From: an uncultured Verrucomicrobiales bacterium
GTDB taxonomy: Bacteria; Verrucomicrobiota; Verrucomicrobiae; Limisphaerales; CANJSG01
DNA: 16,893 nucleotides
Direction: 5' to 3'
Assembly (NCBI GenBank): GCA_946480965.1
Contig: CAMLMI010000068.1
Span: 1 to 16,893 of the forward strand
Both the position numbers and the translations under genes were made by a program. Positions 1 through 8,366 of the stretch are shown piece by piece. Numbering within the stretch: the stretch's first letter is position 1; each line of letters starts with the position of its first letter. The notes below the pieces were generated by a model. The model saw only the letters and a program-made list of their open reading frames with translations, was not told the DNA's origin and made no database searches.

Positions 1-675
1 GGCGTCTGCACGCAGGACGACACCTTCGACGGCGATTTCACCGTGCGCGGCAATCTCCTCCAGACCGCCCGCTACTACCGGCCCAAGATCGAGAACCTCT
101 CCGCCCGCATCGACGAATTGCTGTCGCAGTTCGGTCTGGTGGAATTCGCCGACCACAAGCCCGACACGCTCTCCGGCGGCTACAAACGCCGCCTGATGAT
201 CGCCCGGGCCGTGGTGCATCGGCCCAAGGTCGTCTTCCTCGACGAACCGACCACCGGTCTCGATCCGCAGGCGCGCGTCGCCGTGTGGGAACTGGTTTCC
301 CAGCTCCGCGCCGCCGGCATGGCCGTGGTGCTGACCACGCACTACATGGACGAAGCCGAGCGCCTCTCCGACCGGCTCATCGTCCTGCAAGGCGGCAAGG
401 TCCGCGCGACCGGCACGACGCGCGAATTGCTCGGCGATGTCGTCGGCGAACACGTCGTCGTCATGCCCTTCGCCGTGGCGGGCATCGAGGGCGTGGAAGT
501 CTGGCTGACCGAGCGCGGGCTGCGGCCATCGACCGTCCTGGCCGACTGGCATTTCGCCCTGGATGCGGCCGGGTTGGCCGCGTTCGTCGCCACCTTCAGC
601 CACCATCGCTATGAGGTCCGGCCGCCGACGCTGGACGACTTGTTCCTAGCTCTTTCGCGGGAGGGGAAACGGTAG
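1..675 (+). CDS. ABC transporter ATP-binding protein, DrrA/NodI-like exporter type (5' truncated by window edge)
   Basis: This is the nucleotide-binding subunit of an ABC-2 type exporter; it hydrolyses ATP on the cytoplasmic face to power a membrane permease. The frame is open from base 1, so the Walker A loop lies outside the window. Of the 224 visible residues, the Q-loop is near residues 2-6 (VCTQD), the signature LSGGYKRR at 57-64, Walker B VVFLDE at 77-82, the D-loop GLD just after it, and the switch histidine (TTH) at 114. The tail PTLDDLFLALS resembles the C-terminus of DrrA/NodI-type ATPases, where the last element often reads TLEDVFL. The GTG at 43 is internal, not the start. Exporter ATPases usually sit beside a permease gene. 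None follows here because the next gene is on the other strand, so the permease is upstream or unlinked. The substrate cannot be inferred. Confidence 0.93.
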   Translation, partial: GVCTQDDTFDGDFTVRGNLLQTARYYRPKIENLSARIDELLSQFGLVEFADHKPDTLSGGYKRRLMIARAVVHRPKVVFLDEPTTGLDPQARVAVWELVSQLRAAGMAVVLTTHYMDEAERLSDRLIVLQGGKVRATGTTRELLGDVVGEHVVVMPFAVAGIEGVEVWLTERGLRPSTVLADWHFALDAAGLAAFVATFSHHRYEVRPPTLDDLFLALSREGKR

Positions 676-740
676 GCGGTTCCCGCCGGGCGCGGGATCG
701 GACCAATCCACCGGGGAGAACTCCGGGGGAACGCTGCGGC

Positions 741-1466
741 TCAGAGCGTGTAGCCCGCCGCGAGGGCGTCGCCGGCGAACATCTTCACCGTGTCGAGCGA
801 CAGGGCCGTGAGGTCCATGCCGGACATCTTCAGCGCCTTGTTCAGGATGTCGTGCGGCACGGTCACGATGTCGCAGCCGCAGGCGTCGGCCTGGAAGATG
901 TTCAGCACCTCGCGGACGCTGGCCCACAGGAGCTCGCCCTTGGGCAGGCGCTCGTTGATCAGGCGCAGGCTTTCCTGCATGGCGGGCACGGGATCGCGGC
1001 CGGTGTCGGCGATGCGGCCGGCGAAGACGGACAGCACGCTCGGCACTTTTGGCTCCAGCGCCTCCACGAAGCCCCGGATCTGGTCGAGCGTGAGGATGGC
1101 GGTGATGTTCAGCTGCACGCCCTCCGCCGCCAGTTCCTTCGCGAGCGGCACGCAGGATTCGCCGCGCGTGTTGGTCGCGGGGATCTTCACGAAGACGTTG
1201 CGCTGCCAGCCGGCGATCTTCTTGGCCTGGCGCAGCATCTCGGGGAACTCGTCGGAGAAGACCTCGAAGGAGATGGGCTTGGTGGTGACGGTCTGGAGGA
1301 TGTCGCGCGCGAAGGCCTCGTAGTCGGTGATGCCCGCCTTGCGCATCAGCGTGGGGTTCGTGGTCATCCCCTTGATCAACGGGTTGGCGTTGAGGCTGAG
1401 GATGCCGGCCTTGTCGGCGCCGTCGGCGAACAGCTTGATCCGCAGGTCCGCAAGGTGTGAGTTCAT
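741..1466 (-). CDS. tal: Transaldolase, small TalC/fructose-6-phosphate aldolase-like type
   Basis: This is a class I aldolase-fold enzyme predicted to transfer a dihydroxyacetone unit between sugar phosphates in the non-oxidative pentose phosphate pathway; members of the short branch can instead act as fructose-6-phosphate aldolases. The 241-residue protein has the family landmarks: KLFADGAD (11-18), GMTTNPTL (33-40), the Schiff-base lysine K94 in NVFVKIPATN, GVQLNITAIL, and SVFAGRIADTG with the phosphate-binding region. The length is typical of the short subfamily (about 215-240 residues) and well below the roughly 315 of E. coli TalB. I chose the ATG at 1466; the frame extends 13 codons further but that part has no family similarity. 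No clear Shine-Dalgarno sequence precedes the start. It lies downstream of the GreA-like gene on the same strand but behind a strong terminator, so it is probably a separate unit. It converges on the ABC ATPase gene across a 65-bp gap. Transaldolase versus F6P aldolase activity cannot be settled from sequence alone. Confidence 0.92.
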   Translation of the reverse strand: MNSHLADLRIKLFADGADKAGILSLNANPLIKGMTTNPTLMRKAGITDYEAFARDILQTVTTKPISFEVFSDEFPEMLRQAKKIAGWQRNVFVKIPATNTRGESCVPLAKELAAEGVQLNITAILTLDQIRGFVEALEPKVPSVLSVFAGRIADTGRDPVPAMQESLRLINERLPKGELLWASVREVLNIFQADACGCDIVTVPHDILNKALKMSGMDLTALSLDTVKMFAGDALAAGYTL

Positions 1467-1530
1467 CGGTGCGCGGAGCCTAACGGGCCGCTCCGAAGGG
1501 AGCAACCGGCGGTTTGGCGGAACCCAGCAA

Positions 1531-1557
1531 AACGCCCCGGAGAAGCTCCGGGGCGTT
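1531..1557 (-). terminator. Rho-independent terminator of the GreA-like gene
   Basis: A perfect 12-bp inverted repeat (AACGCCCCGGAG / CTCCGGGGCGTT) surrounds a 3-nt loop. Read on the minus strand it starts 21 bases after the GreA-like stop codon and ends in GCGTTTTGC, giving a GC-rich stem followed by a short U run. Confidence 0.85.
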
Positions 1558-1578
1558 CGCGGACGGATTGGCGGGCGG

Positions 1579-3417
1579 TCACTCCGCCGCAGCGGGGGTC
1601 TTGGCCGCCGGCGACTGGACGATCTCCTCGATACGGAGCTTTTTCTTCACGCCCTCGAACTCGAACTCGGCGATCTCGCCGACCTTCTTGTTCATCAGGC
1701 ATTGGCCCAGCGGAGTGAGGTAGCTGAGGATGTTCTTGTCCGGATCGCCGTCCCAGGCGCCGAGGATGTCGTAGGTCTCGGCATGGTTGTTGGAGAGGTC
1801 GGTGACGCGGACGCGGGTGCCGACGCCAACGGCATCGGTCTTCACGTTGGAGAAATCGGTGCCGCGGGCCCGGCCGAGGTCGATCTCCAGCTCGGTCTTG
1901 CGGCGCATGAGCACCTTCTGCATCTCCTTCGCGGCCTTGTATTCGTGGTTCTCGCGCAGGTCGCCGTAGCTGCGGGCGATGGCGATCTCCTTGGAGTTGG
2001 CCGGGATCGTCTTCTGCACCAGCTCGGTGTATTCGTTTTTCCGCCGTTCCAGGCTGTCCCAGGAGACCTGGTAGGTGGCTTCCTGCTTGGTGGTCTCGCC
2101 GCTGATGAGCGACTGGATCGCGGGGTAGCTCTTCACGATGCGGCCGAGGAGCGAACGCTTGTCCATGTCGTCGAACACGGGCGAGAGCTTCAGCGCGCGG
2201 GTCAGGTCCTTGATGATCTCCAGGTCGGCGGAGCCGATCAGGTCCACGATCAGCTCCTGGTCGTCGAGGATGAAGTCGCGCAGACGGTTCGAGCGCTTCT
2301 CCATGAACTGGTCGCGCTCCATCGCGGTGAGCGCGGCGCGGAAGACCTCGGGCCCGAGGATGTCGGCGAAGGAATCGCTGCGTTCCTTGCAGAGCCAGAG
2401 GAGCAGGTCGGAGCTGACGCTGTGCTGGCTGATGAGCCGGGCGAGGGTTTCCTTGAGGGCGTCGAGCTTGCCGCCGGAGATGAGGGTGATGGCGATCTCG
2501 CCGGCGAGCTTGGTGCCGACGTTGTTGATCACGCCGAGCAGGGCCTCGTGCCAGAGCGGGGTGGATTCCTTGAAGGACTGGAGCGCGCGGCGGTGCTTGG
2601 CGGCGGCGATCTCCTCCAGGAGGCCGCCGAGGCGGGTCTCGGCCTGCCAGATGGCCTTGGCGTCCACGTCGCCCTCGCTCGTGGCGAGGCCGCAGGCGGC
2701 GCGCAGGTCGTCGCGGACGAAGATGGCCTCCAGCGTGACGGCGGGCTGGGTGCGCTGGTGGGTGGCGATCTCGGCGTTCAGGCCCGCGACCATCTCGTTG
2801 GCCAACGCGGTCTTGTCGTCGAGATCCTCGATGCTCTTGAGCGCCTCGAAGCCGACGGCCAGCTTGGCCTTCAAGCCCTTGGCAGTGCGGAAATCGGCGA
2901 GCAAACGGTCCTGGAGCGAAGTTTCCTCCGCCTGGTAGATGATCGGATCGGTCTTCTTGGTGGGGATGAGGAAGTGTCCGTCCTTCTTCATCTCGCGGCG
3001 GGCCACTTCCCACCACTTCTTCCAGTCGTCGGCGATGACGTCGGGGACGAGGATCTTCTGGATCTGGTCGAGCGTGGCCTTTCCGCCGTAGCTCTTGAGC
3101 ACGACCTTGATGAGATCCAGGTGGTGGAGGGCAGCGGTCTGGCGCAGGCCGTCGAGGTCGGTCAGCTTTCGTGCGAGGATGTGGTCCTTGGGGATGGCCA
3201 CGAGCGAATCGGCCGAGAAGCCCAGATCCATGGCGTGGCCGGCCTTGGTCGTGAAGTCGATGGTGAAGCGGGAGAAGACCACGTCCACTGCGGTGATGCG
3301 GCCGAAGCCCCAGCTCTTGTGGGAGCAGAAGCCGCACTCCATCAGCGTCACCAGCTGATCCACGTGCTTCTGCTGGATCTTGCCGGTGCGGACCAGTTTC
3401 TCGAATTCCTCTTTCAT
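1579..3417 (-). CDS. GreA/GreB-family transcript cleavage factor with long N-terminal extension (PVC type)
   Basis: Gre factors bind the RNA polymerase secondary channel and stimulate cleavage of backtracked transcripts. The last ~157 of 612 residues form a complete Gre factor. A coiled coil starts near residue 456, and its tip motif GDLRENHEY places D486 and E489 where E. coli GreA has the acidic D41 and E44. An FKBP-like domain follows (about 525-600: VGTRVRVTDL, ILSYLTPLGQCLMNKKVGE). The first ~455 residues are extra. They contain a CGFC pair, then KSWGFGRITAVD and GHAMDLGF near the N-terminus, and a long, mostly helical-looking charged region. Chlamydial GreA also carries a long N-terminal extension, so I read this as a PVC-lineage form. 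The ATG at 3417 (MKEEFEKL) was preferred over the 23-codon extension, which would overlap rsmB. No Shine-Dalgarno sequence is visible. The C-terminus is an Ala/Pro-rich tail. It is divergent from rsmB. Confidence 0.9.
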   Translation of the reverse strand: MKEEFEKLVRTGKIQQKHVDQLVTLMECGFCSHKSWGFGRITAVDVVFSRFTIDFTTKAGHAMDLGFSADSLVAIPKDHILARKLTDLDGLRQTAALHHLDLIKVVLKSYGGKATLDQIQKILVPDVIADDWKKWWEVARREMKKDGHFLIPTKKTDPIIYQAEETSLQDRLLADFRTAKGLKAKLAVGFEALKSIEDLDDKTALANEMVAGLNAEIATHQRTQPAVTLEAIFVRDDLRAACGLATSEGDVDAKAIWQAETRLGGLLEEIAAAKHRRALQSFKESTPLWHEALLGVINNVGTKLAGEIAITLISGGKLDALKETLARLISQHSVSSDLLLWLCKERSDSFADILGPEVFRAALTAMERDQFMEKRSNRLRDFILDDQELIVDLIGSADLEIIKDLTRALKLSPVFDDMDKRSLLGRIVKSYPAIQSLISGETTKQEATYQVSWDSLERRKNEYTELVQKTIPANSKEIAIARSYGDLRENHEYKAAKEMQKVLMRRKTELEIDLGRARGTDFSNVKTDAVGVGTRVRVTDLSNNHAETYDILGAWDGDPDKNILSYLTPLGQCLMNKKVGEIAEFEFEGVKKKLRIEEIVQSPAAKTPAAAE

Positions 3418-3467
3418 AAAATGTAAATTCTCGCGTCGTCTCCCGCTGCTCGAACAAAATAAGCGCG

Positions 3468-4775
3468 TTGAACAACCGAAAACCAAGAGAAATTGCCCTG
3501 CGCGTCCTGCTCGCGGCCAGAGAAAACTCCTACATCGAGGACGTGCTCGACCTCGAACTGGCTTCCAACCCCATGCCGACGGCCGACCGTGGCCTCTGCC
3601 GAGAGCTGGCTTTCGGCGTCGTCCGTTGGCGCGCCGCGCTCGACTGGCTCATCACCCGTTTCTCCGACGGCCGCGAACCCCGGCCCGACCTGCGCGAGAT
3701 CCTGCGGCTCGGCCTCTACCAGATCTTCTGGCTGACGCGCATCCCGGACCATGCCGCCGTGTTCGAGAGCGTCGGCCTGGCCCGGCGCGGGGGCATGGAG
3801 GCCCAGGCCGCCTTCGTCAACGCCCTCCTGCGCCGCGCCCTGCGCGAGCGGGACGAGACCGAGACCGCGCTCGAACAGCTCAAGGAAACCGACCCCGCCA
3901 CCGGCTGGTCCCATCCGAAGTGGCTCGTCGAACGCTGGCAGCGGAGTTGGGGCGAGGACCATGCCCACTACCTGATGCGGTGGAACAACTCCCCGCCGCC
4001 GACCTTTGCCCGCGTCAACACCCACCGGAACTCCTGCGAGGAACTGGAAGCCGCATGGACCGAGGAGAAGGTGAAGTTCCTCCGCCGCGAGTTCTCCTGG
4101 ACCGGGCCCGGGCTCGTCCACGAGCTGATCTCGCATCCTCCGTTGGCCACGTTGCCGAGTTTCCAGAAAGGCGGGTTCTACATCCAGGACCCCAGCACCC
4201 TCTTCGCGGTCGATGAGCTCGCGCCGCAACCCGGCGAATCCATCCTCGATGCCTGCGCCGCGCCCGGCGGCAAGACGACCTTCATCGCCCAGCGGATGAA
4301 GAACCAGGGCCGGGTCCTGGCCGAAGACGCCGACAAATCGCGCCTCGGCCTGATCCGCGAAAACTACCAGCGCCTCGGCCTGAACTGCATCGAGGCCGCC
4401 GTCACCCCGGCCAAGCCCCTCCCCGCCTCCGCCGGGAACATCCACGCCTTCGACCGCATCCTGATCGACGCGCCGTGCTCCAACAGCGGCGTGCTCCGCC
4501 GCCGCATCCAGCTCCGTTGGCGCATCCAACCGGAGGAGATCCAGCGCCTGCGGCAGACGCAGCTCGACATCCTGCGGCTCCACGCCCCGCGACTGAAACC
4601 CGGCGGCGTGCTGGTTTACAGCACGTGCAGCCTGGAGCGGGAAGAGAACCGCGAGGTGGTCGAGGCCTTCGTCGCCGAGAACAGGGACTTCACCCTCCAG
4701 CGCGACCGCCAGCTCACGCCGTTCGACGACCAAGTGGACGGCGCCTACGTGGCGCGGCTGAAGAAGAACGGTTGA
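3468..4775 (+). CDS. rsmB: 16S rRNA (cytosine-967-C5)-methyltransferase, RsmB/Sun family
   Basis: This enzyme transfers methyl from S-adenosylmethionine to C5 of cytosine 967 in 16S rRNA before 30S assembly. The 435-residue protein has the full two-part layout. A NusB-like RNA-binding domain spans about 4-135 (RKPREIALRVLLA, then ELAFGVVRWR). A Rossmann methyltransferase domain spans about 240-432, with the SAM motif DACAAPGGKT at 261-270, the first catalytic cysteine C337 in DAPCSNSGVLRRR, and the second, C387, in YSTCSLEREEN. Length matches E. coli RsmB (about 430). The start appears to be TTG at 3468. No ATG or GTG fits in frame just upstream, and the RxxAL NusB-domain start follows immediately. 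The gene is divergent from the GreA-like gene with 50 bp between starts and ends 24 bp before the convergent metalloprotease gene, with no obvious terminator in between. Confidence 0.95.
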   Translation: MNNRKPREIALRVLLAARENSYIEDVLDLELASNPMPTADRGLCRELAFGVVRWRAALDWLITRFSDGREPRPDLREILRLGLYQIFWLTRIPDHAAVFESVGLARRGGMEAQAAFVNALLRRALRERDETETALEQLKETDPATGWSHPKWLVERWQRSWGEDHAHYLMRWNNSPPPTFARVNTHRNSCEELEAAWTEEKVKFLRREFSWTGPGLVHELISHPPLATLPSFQKGGFYIQDPSTLFAVDELAPQPGESILDACAAPGGKTTFIAQRMKNQGRVLAEDADKSRLGLIRENYQRLGLNCIEAAVTPAKPLPASAGNIHAFDRILIDAPCSNSGVLRRRIQLRWRIQPEEIQRLRQTQLDILRLHAPRLKPGGVLVYSTCSLEREENREVVEAFVAENRDFTLQRDRQLTPFDDQVDGAYVARLKKNG

Positions 4776-4799
4776 AGAACCTCCGCTTGCCGGGACCGA

Positions 4800-6665
4800 T
4801 CAGGGAATCCGCTCCAGCCGGAAGAAACCGTGGCCGCTCTGGGCCGGCACCAGCCGCACCGAGCCCACCGCATTCGTCGGCTGCACCGGATTCGCCGCAT
4901 GGGTCCAGGTGAGCAGGTCCGTGGAGACCTGCGCTTCGTAGAGATCATGAGGCTTGGCGGTGAAGGTCAGGTTCGTCCCGCCGATCAGCGCCAGCCTCAG
5001 CACCGATGCCGCGTCGTTCGGATTCGTGCCGGAGAGGAATTCCTCGAAATTGCTCGCGCCATCCCCGTCCGCGTCGTCGCCCGCCTGGTGCAGGGTTCCC
5101 ACGCTCGGGTCCGCGTTGCCGAAGTTTTGGACCATCCAGTTGTTCGGGATGCCGTCGGAGCCGCCGCTGGGGCGGTTGTCGCGGCTGTAGGAAAGGACGC
5201 TCACGCGGGACCAGGGCGAGGCGTTCGTGCCGTCCGTGAAACGGTAGGAGAGGCTCTCCCAGGTCTGGCCGCTGTCGGGCGTGAAGACCTGCGAATCGGA
5301 GAACGGGCCATTGGGCACATACGCCACCGTCCGGCCGGAGACGCTGAACGAGCCGTTGTTCGCGGACTGGTTGGTCACGACCAGGACCAGGTTCGTGCCC
5401 TGGAGATCGTAGCCGCGCAGCTCCACGGCATTGATCCCGGGCACGGCCGGAGCCGGCGAGGCCGTGACGACGTGGAGATAGCGGGGATGGGCCCAGGGAG
5501 GGGTGTTGCCCGGTGGATGGGCCTGCTGGACGACGGGCGGATCGTAGCTGCCGAGCTGCGCGCCGCGCCCGTCGGTGTGGACCTGGAAGAACATGATCGC
5601 CTGGCGCAGCACGGGATTGGCCTCGTTCGCGTTCTCGCTGGAGTGCGCCAGGCTGAGCACGTGCCCGATCTCGTGGCAGGCCACGGCCTCGAAGGTCTTC
5701 GCGTTCTGCATGGCCGCGGCGGTGTGCTTGAAGACGACATGGCCGCGCAAGGAAGGATGGAATTCGTTGCCCCGCACGTTCCCGCCCTCGCCGCCGTTGG
5801 AGAACTCGGTGAAGCCGAACTGCCGCCCGCCGATGCCCAGCGTGGTCGTCCCGGGAATGTCGCCATAGAGGTCGTGCAGTTGGATGCGGATGCGGCCGTC
5901 GTTCATGTCCACATCGGCGGGCGGGCGGCCGAAGCTCTGGAAACCGTCGAACTCGAAGCGGCAGCTCGTCACGTCGCTCCAGGCCCGGAAGGCGTTGCTG
6001 ATGGCGACGAGACACTGGTCGAGCGTGAGGCCGGCCGGCTTGGCGTCGGCGTCGATCAGGTAGCGGATCGGCTCGCCCCGGTCCGGCGCGAGGAAGCGCG
6101 ACGCCACGCCGTTTTGCGTGAGCAGGTTGGTGACGGCCGTCGCAGCCACCGGGCTCCATTCGGCGGCGAATTCGCGGACATCGCCACCCGCCCGGGACGT
6201 GGTCTCCAGTTGGTTCCGCACCGCGCCCAGCAGCGCCTGCCCGAACGGGGACGAAGCCGAAGAACGTTCGCCGGAGGAGAGCAGGACCGCTCCGGCACCG
6301 CCTTCCGGCACGGTGAGGAATCCGCGTGCGTCCCGTCCCAGGAAAAGCAGCCGCGATTCCCCGGCAGCGAGCGCGAAATCCCCGTTCACCTCCGTCATGC
6401 GTCCGACCGTGCCGCCGCGATACCGCACTTCCACGATGGGCGGGAAAGTTCCCTTCAACGCTTCGTCCACGCGGACCAACGCCCGGGAAAAGATGCCTCC
6501 CGCCTCGGTCCGTTCCGCCGTCACGCCCAACACCGTGCCCCGGCAAACCGCCTCGGCGGCGGCGACCCGCTCCGCCAGGGACTGCGGGATCACGGAAGTG
6601 GCCCGGCTGGCGGCGGGACGGAAAAGGCAGAGCAGTCCGACAACAAGGAGAAGGGTCGCTTTCAT
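4800..6665 (-). CDS. Secreted matrixin-like metalloprotease with C-terminal TSP3-like calcium loop
   Basis: This is a predicted exported zinc protease of 621 residues. A Sec signal peptide covers about 1-21 (MKATLLLVVGLLCLFRPAAS). Residues 28-130 form a domain common in bacterial secreted proteins (SLAERVAAAEAVCRGTV, VDEALKGTFPP, GESRLLFLG). The metzincin catalytic domain is about 195-365: zinc motif HEIGHVLSLAH at 331-341 and a likely Met-turn methionine at 358 (AIMFF). Serine replaces the glycine usually found eight residues into HExxHxxGxxH. The C-terminus has an Asp-rich loop (DDADGDGASNFEEFLSGTNP) and ends in a FFRLERIP tail of the kind seen in verrucomicrobial exoproteins. No membrane anchor or sorting signal is visible, so it is probably released. 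The ATG at 6665 gives the clean signal peptide; upstream in-frame codons do not. It may be co-transcribed with the amine oxidase gene 85 bp upstream. The substrate is unknown. Confidence 0.85.
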   Translation of the reverse strand: MKATLLLVVGLLCLFRPAASRATSVIPQSLAERVAAAEAVCRGTVLGVTAERTEAGGIFSRALVRVDEALKGTFPPIVEVRYRGGTVGRMTEVNGDFALAAGESRLLFLGRDARGFLTVPEGGAGAVLLSSGERSSASSPFGQALLGAVRNQLETTSRAGGDVREFAAEWSPVAATAVTNLLTQNGVASRFLAPDRGEPIRYLIDADAKPAGLTLDQCLVAISNAFRAWSDVTSCRFEFDGFQSFGRPPADVDMNDGRIRIQLHDLYGDIPGTTTLGIGGRQFGFTEFSNGGEGGNVRGNEFHPSLRGHVVFKHTAAAMQNAKTFEAVACHEIGHVLSLAHSSENANEANPVLRQAIMFFQVHTDGRGAQLGSYDPPVVQQAHPPGNTPPWAHPRYLHVVTASPAPAVPGINAVELRGYDLQGTNLVLVVTNQSANNGSFSVSGRTVAYVPNGPFSDSQVFTPDSGQTWESLSYRFTDGTNASPWSRVSVLSYSRDNRPSGGSDGIPNNWMVQNFGNADPSVGTLHQAGDDADGDGASNFEEFLSGTNPNDAASVLRLALIGGTNLTFTAKPHDLYEAQVSTDLLTWTHAANPVQPTNAVGSVRLVPAQSGHGFFRLERIP

Positions 6666-6750
6666 GGCTCGGGAGTTCACGGGCCACGCCACCGCCATTC
6701 CCCCGCGTTGGCAAGCCCGCACTTCTCAATCCCGGCCTGCCCCCGTTTTC

Positions 6751-8280
6751 CTACCGGCCCGGAATCGTGCGGCCTTCGCGTTTGGCGATGGCCTGGCTCA
6801 TGCGCAGGGCGGCCACGACCGCGCCTTCGGAATGGCTGTCCTCCGTCATGTCGCCGCCGATGTAGAGCCGGTCCTGCGGTTCGCGCAGCTTGTTGGCCAG
6901 AGCGTCGAAGCGCGAACGGCCCAGCTCCAGCGGCCAGTAGGCCACGGCCTCGGGATAGACGAAGATCTCGGCGAACTTGATGTGCCGCTTCACGCCGGGG
7001 AACAGCGCGTCGAGGCTTTCGGCGGAACGCTCGCGGATCACGTCGGCCGACTTGCCGAGAAGATCGCGAGCAAAGCGCGCGTGCAGCAGCAGCGTGAGAA
7101 TGCGGTCGCGGTCCTCGGGCGCGTCCTGGAGATCGGTCGCGTCATAGACGCTGCCCGCCGGACTGTCCGAAAGCAGCGTCAACACGGACGCGCCGTCCTC
7201 GTCCTGCCAGAGCTTCGCCGCCTCGGGCGCGATGCCGAAGTGGACCTTGATGTAGCTGCCGTAGCGCGTGGTCGCGATGGCCTTCTTCTTGTCCTCGCTC
7301 AAGCCCGGCTCGAACTGGATGCGGCCGATGTGCGGCACGGGCACGGTGACGACGACATACTTCGCCGTGGCTTCGCGGTAATGGTAGCCGTCCTGGAGAT
7401 ACCGCACGACCACACGGCCGGGCTCCTGCCGGATGGCGGTGACGAGGGCGTTGGAGATGGGCTTGTGGGGCCCGGCCTTGGCCATGAGGGCCTGGGTGAA
7501 CTTCGTGTTGCCGCCCTTCACGTGGTAGTTCTTCTCGCCGAAACCCTGCGGCGTGCCGAGGAAGAGCCGGACCTCGTCGATGCCGTCGAGCGCGCTGATC
7601 TTGTCCCACTCGATGGCCATCTCGGGCTCGACCGTGACGCGGATCCACTCGCGGACCTTCTTCGGCAGCCCCTGTTTGGAGATGAACTTGGCGAAGCTGA
7701 TCTTGGTCAACGCCTCCAGCTCCGGCGGCAACGGTTTGCCGCTGTAATGGCTGGCGTGGAGCTTCTCGTAGAGCGCCCAGGTTCGGTCGTTCCACTTGAG
7801 GAACGCCTCGATCTCCTTCGGCGAAAAGATGCCCTTCAGATACTCGTCGCGGTCGCCCTCGCCCTGGTAGGGATATATCTTGCCGCCGATCCGCACGGTG
7901 GAATGGGCGACGTCTTCGGCCAAGGGCAGCTCCAGCTCCTTCAAGAGTTGATAGGCCGGATTGCGCTCGAAGTATTCCTCCATGTGGGCCTCGGCCGTGT
8001 CGCCGCTCTGGAATTGGATGCTCTGGATGCGCCCACCAATGCGGGACGACGCCTCCAGGATGAGCGAATCGATCCCCGCCTTGTTCAGCTCGTAGGCCGT
8101 GGTCAACCCGGTCAACCCGCCGCCGACGATGAGGACCGTGGCGTCCACCTTGGCCGGTTCCGCCGCCCTGACCGTGTGGCCGGAGATCAAGGCCGCCCAG
8201 AGCAGAACGATGGCCGCGCAGGAGCGGCCGAGGAAGATCGCTGCGCCGTGAAATGAAAGATTATCCTGAACCCTTTTCAT
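6751..8280 (-). CDS. Flavin-containing amine oxidase family protein, exported or membrane-anchored
   Basis: This is a predicted FAD-dependent amine oxidase (MAO/polyamine oxidase/phytoene desaturase fold) that would oxidise an amine to an aldehyde or imine with release of H2O2. The 509-residue protein has a Rossmann dinucleotide-binding motif VLIVGGGLTGLTTAYEL (about 49-65), the ribose-binding acid at the end of the second strand (LILEASSRIGGRIQS, E76), and the C-terminal FAD motif YIGGDMTEDSHSEGAVVAAL from about 473. The ATG at 8280 (MKRVQDNL) was chosen; it gives an N-terminus with one hydrophobic stretch (about 22-34) ending near VRAAEP, so the enzyme should be exported or anchored. No twin-arginine motif is present, which is unusual for an exported flavoprotein. 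It lies upstream of the metalloprotease on the same strand. The substrate cannot be predicted; a protoporphyrinogen oxidase- or desaturase-like role cannot be excluded. Confidence 0.87.
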   Translation of the reverse strand: MKRVQDNLSFHGAAIFLGRSCAAIVLLWAALISGHTVRAAEPAKVDATVLIVGGGLTGLTTAYELNKAGIDSLILEASSRIGGRIQSIQFQSGDTAEAHMEEYFERNPAYQLLKELELPLAEDVAHSTVRIGGKIYPYQGEGDRDEYLKGIFSPKEIEAFLKWNDRTWALYEKLHASHYSGKPLPPELEALTKISFAKFISKQGLPKKVREWIRVTVEPEMAIEWDKISALDGIDEVRLFLGTPQGFGEKNYHVKGGNTKFTQALMAKAGPHKPISNALVTAIRQEPGRVVVRYLQDGYHYREATAKYVVVTVPVPHIGRIQFEPGLSEDKKKAIATTRYGSYIKVHFGIAPEAAKLWQDEDGASVLTLLSDSPAGSVYDATDLQDAPEDRDRILTLLLHARFARDLLGKSADVIRERSAESLDALFPGVKRHIKFAEIFVYPEAVAYWPLELGRSRFDALANKLREPQDRLYIGGDMTEDSHSEGAVVAALRMSQAIAKREGRTIPGR

Positions 8281-8366
8281 AGTGCTGCTAGGGAATTCTC
8301 CGGGCCGCACCGCGGCAAGCCGTAACCGTTCAAGCCGCATCCGACATTGGTCGGAGCCGTCAGCCG

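Noticed and set aside
676..740. Terminator between the convergent ABC ATPase and transaldolase genes
   Set aside because: A 6-bp hairpin (TCCCGC/GCGGGA at 681-697) and a short direct repeat of CCGGGG are present, but there is no T tract, so I did not call a terminator.
1327..3426. Long open frame (699 codons) on the plus strand opposite the GreA-like gene
   Set aside because: The translation is low-complexity Leu/Val/Gly/Asp/Glu/Ala sequence typical of the antisense of a GC-rich gene. The minus strand here carries clear Gre motifs.
4830..6980. Long plus-strand open frame opposite the metalloprotease (716 codons)
   Set aside because: It is compositionally biased (Arg/Ala/Val/Gly), has no motifs and runs across the boundary of two real minus-strand genes.
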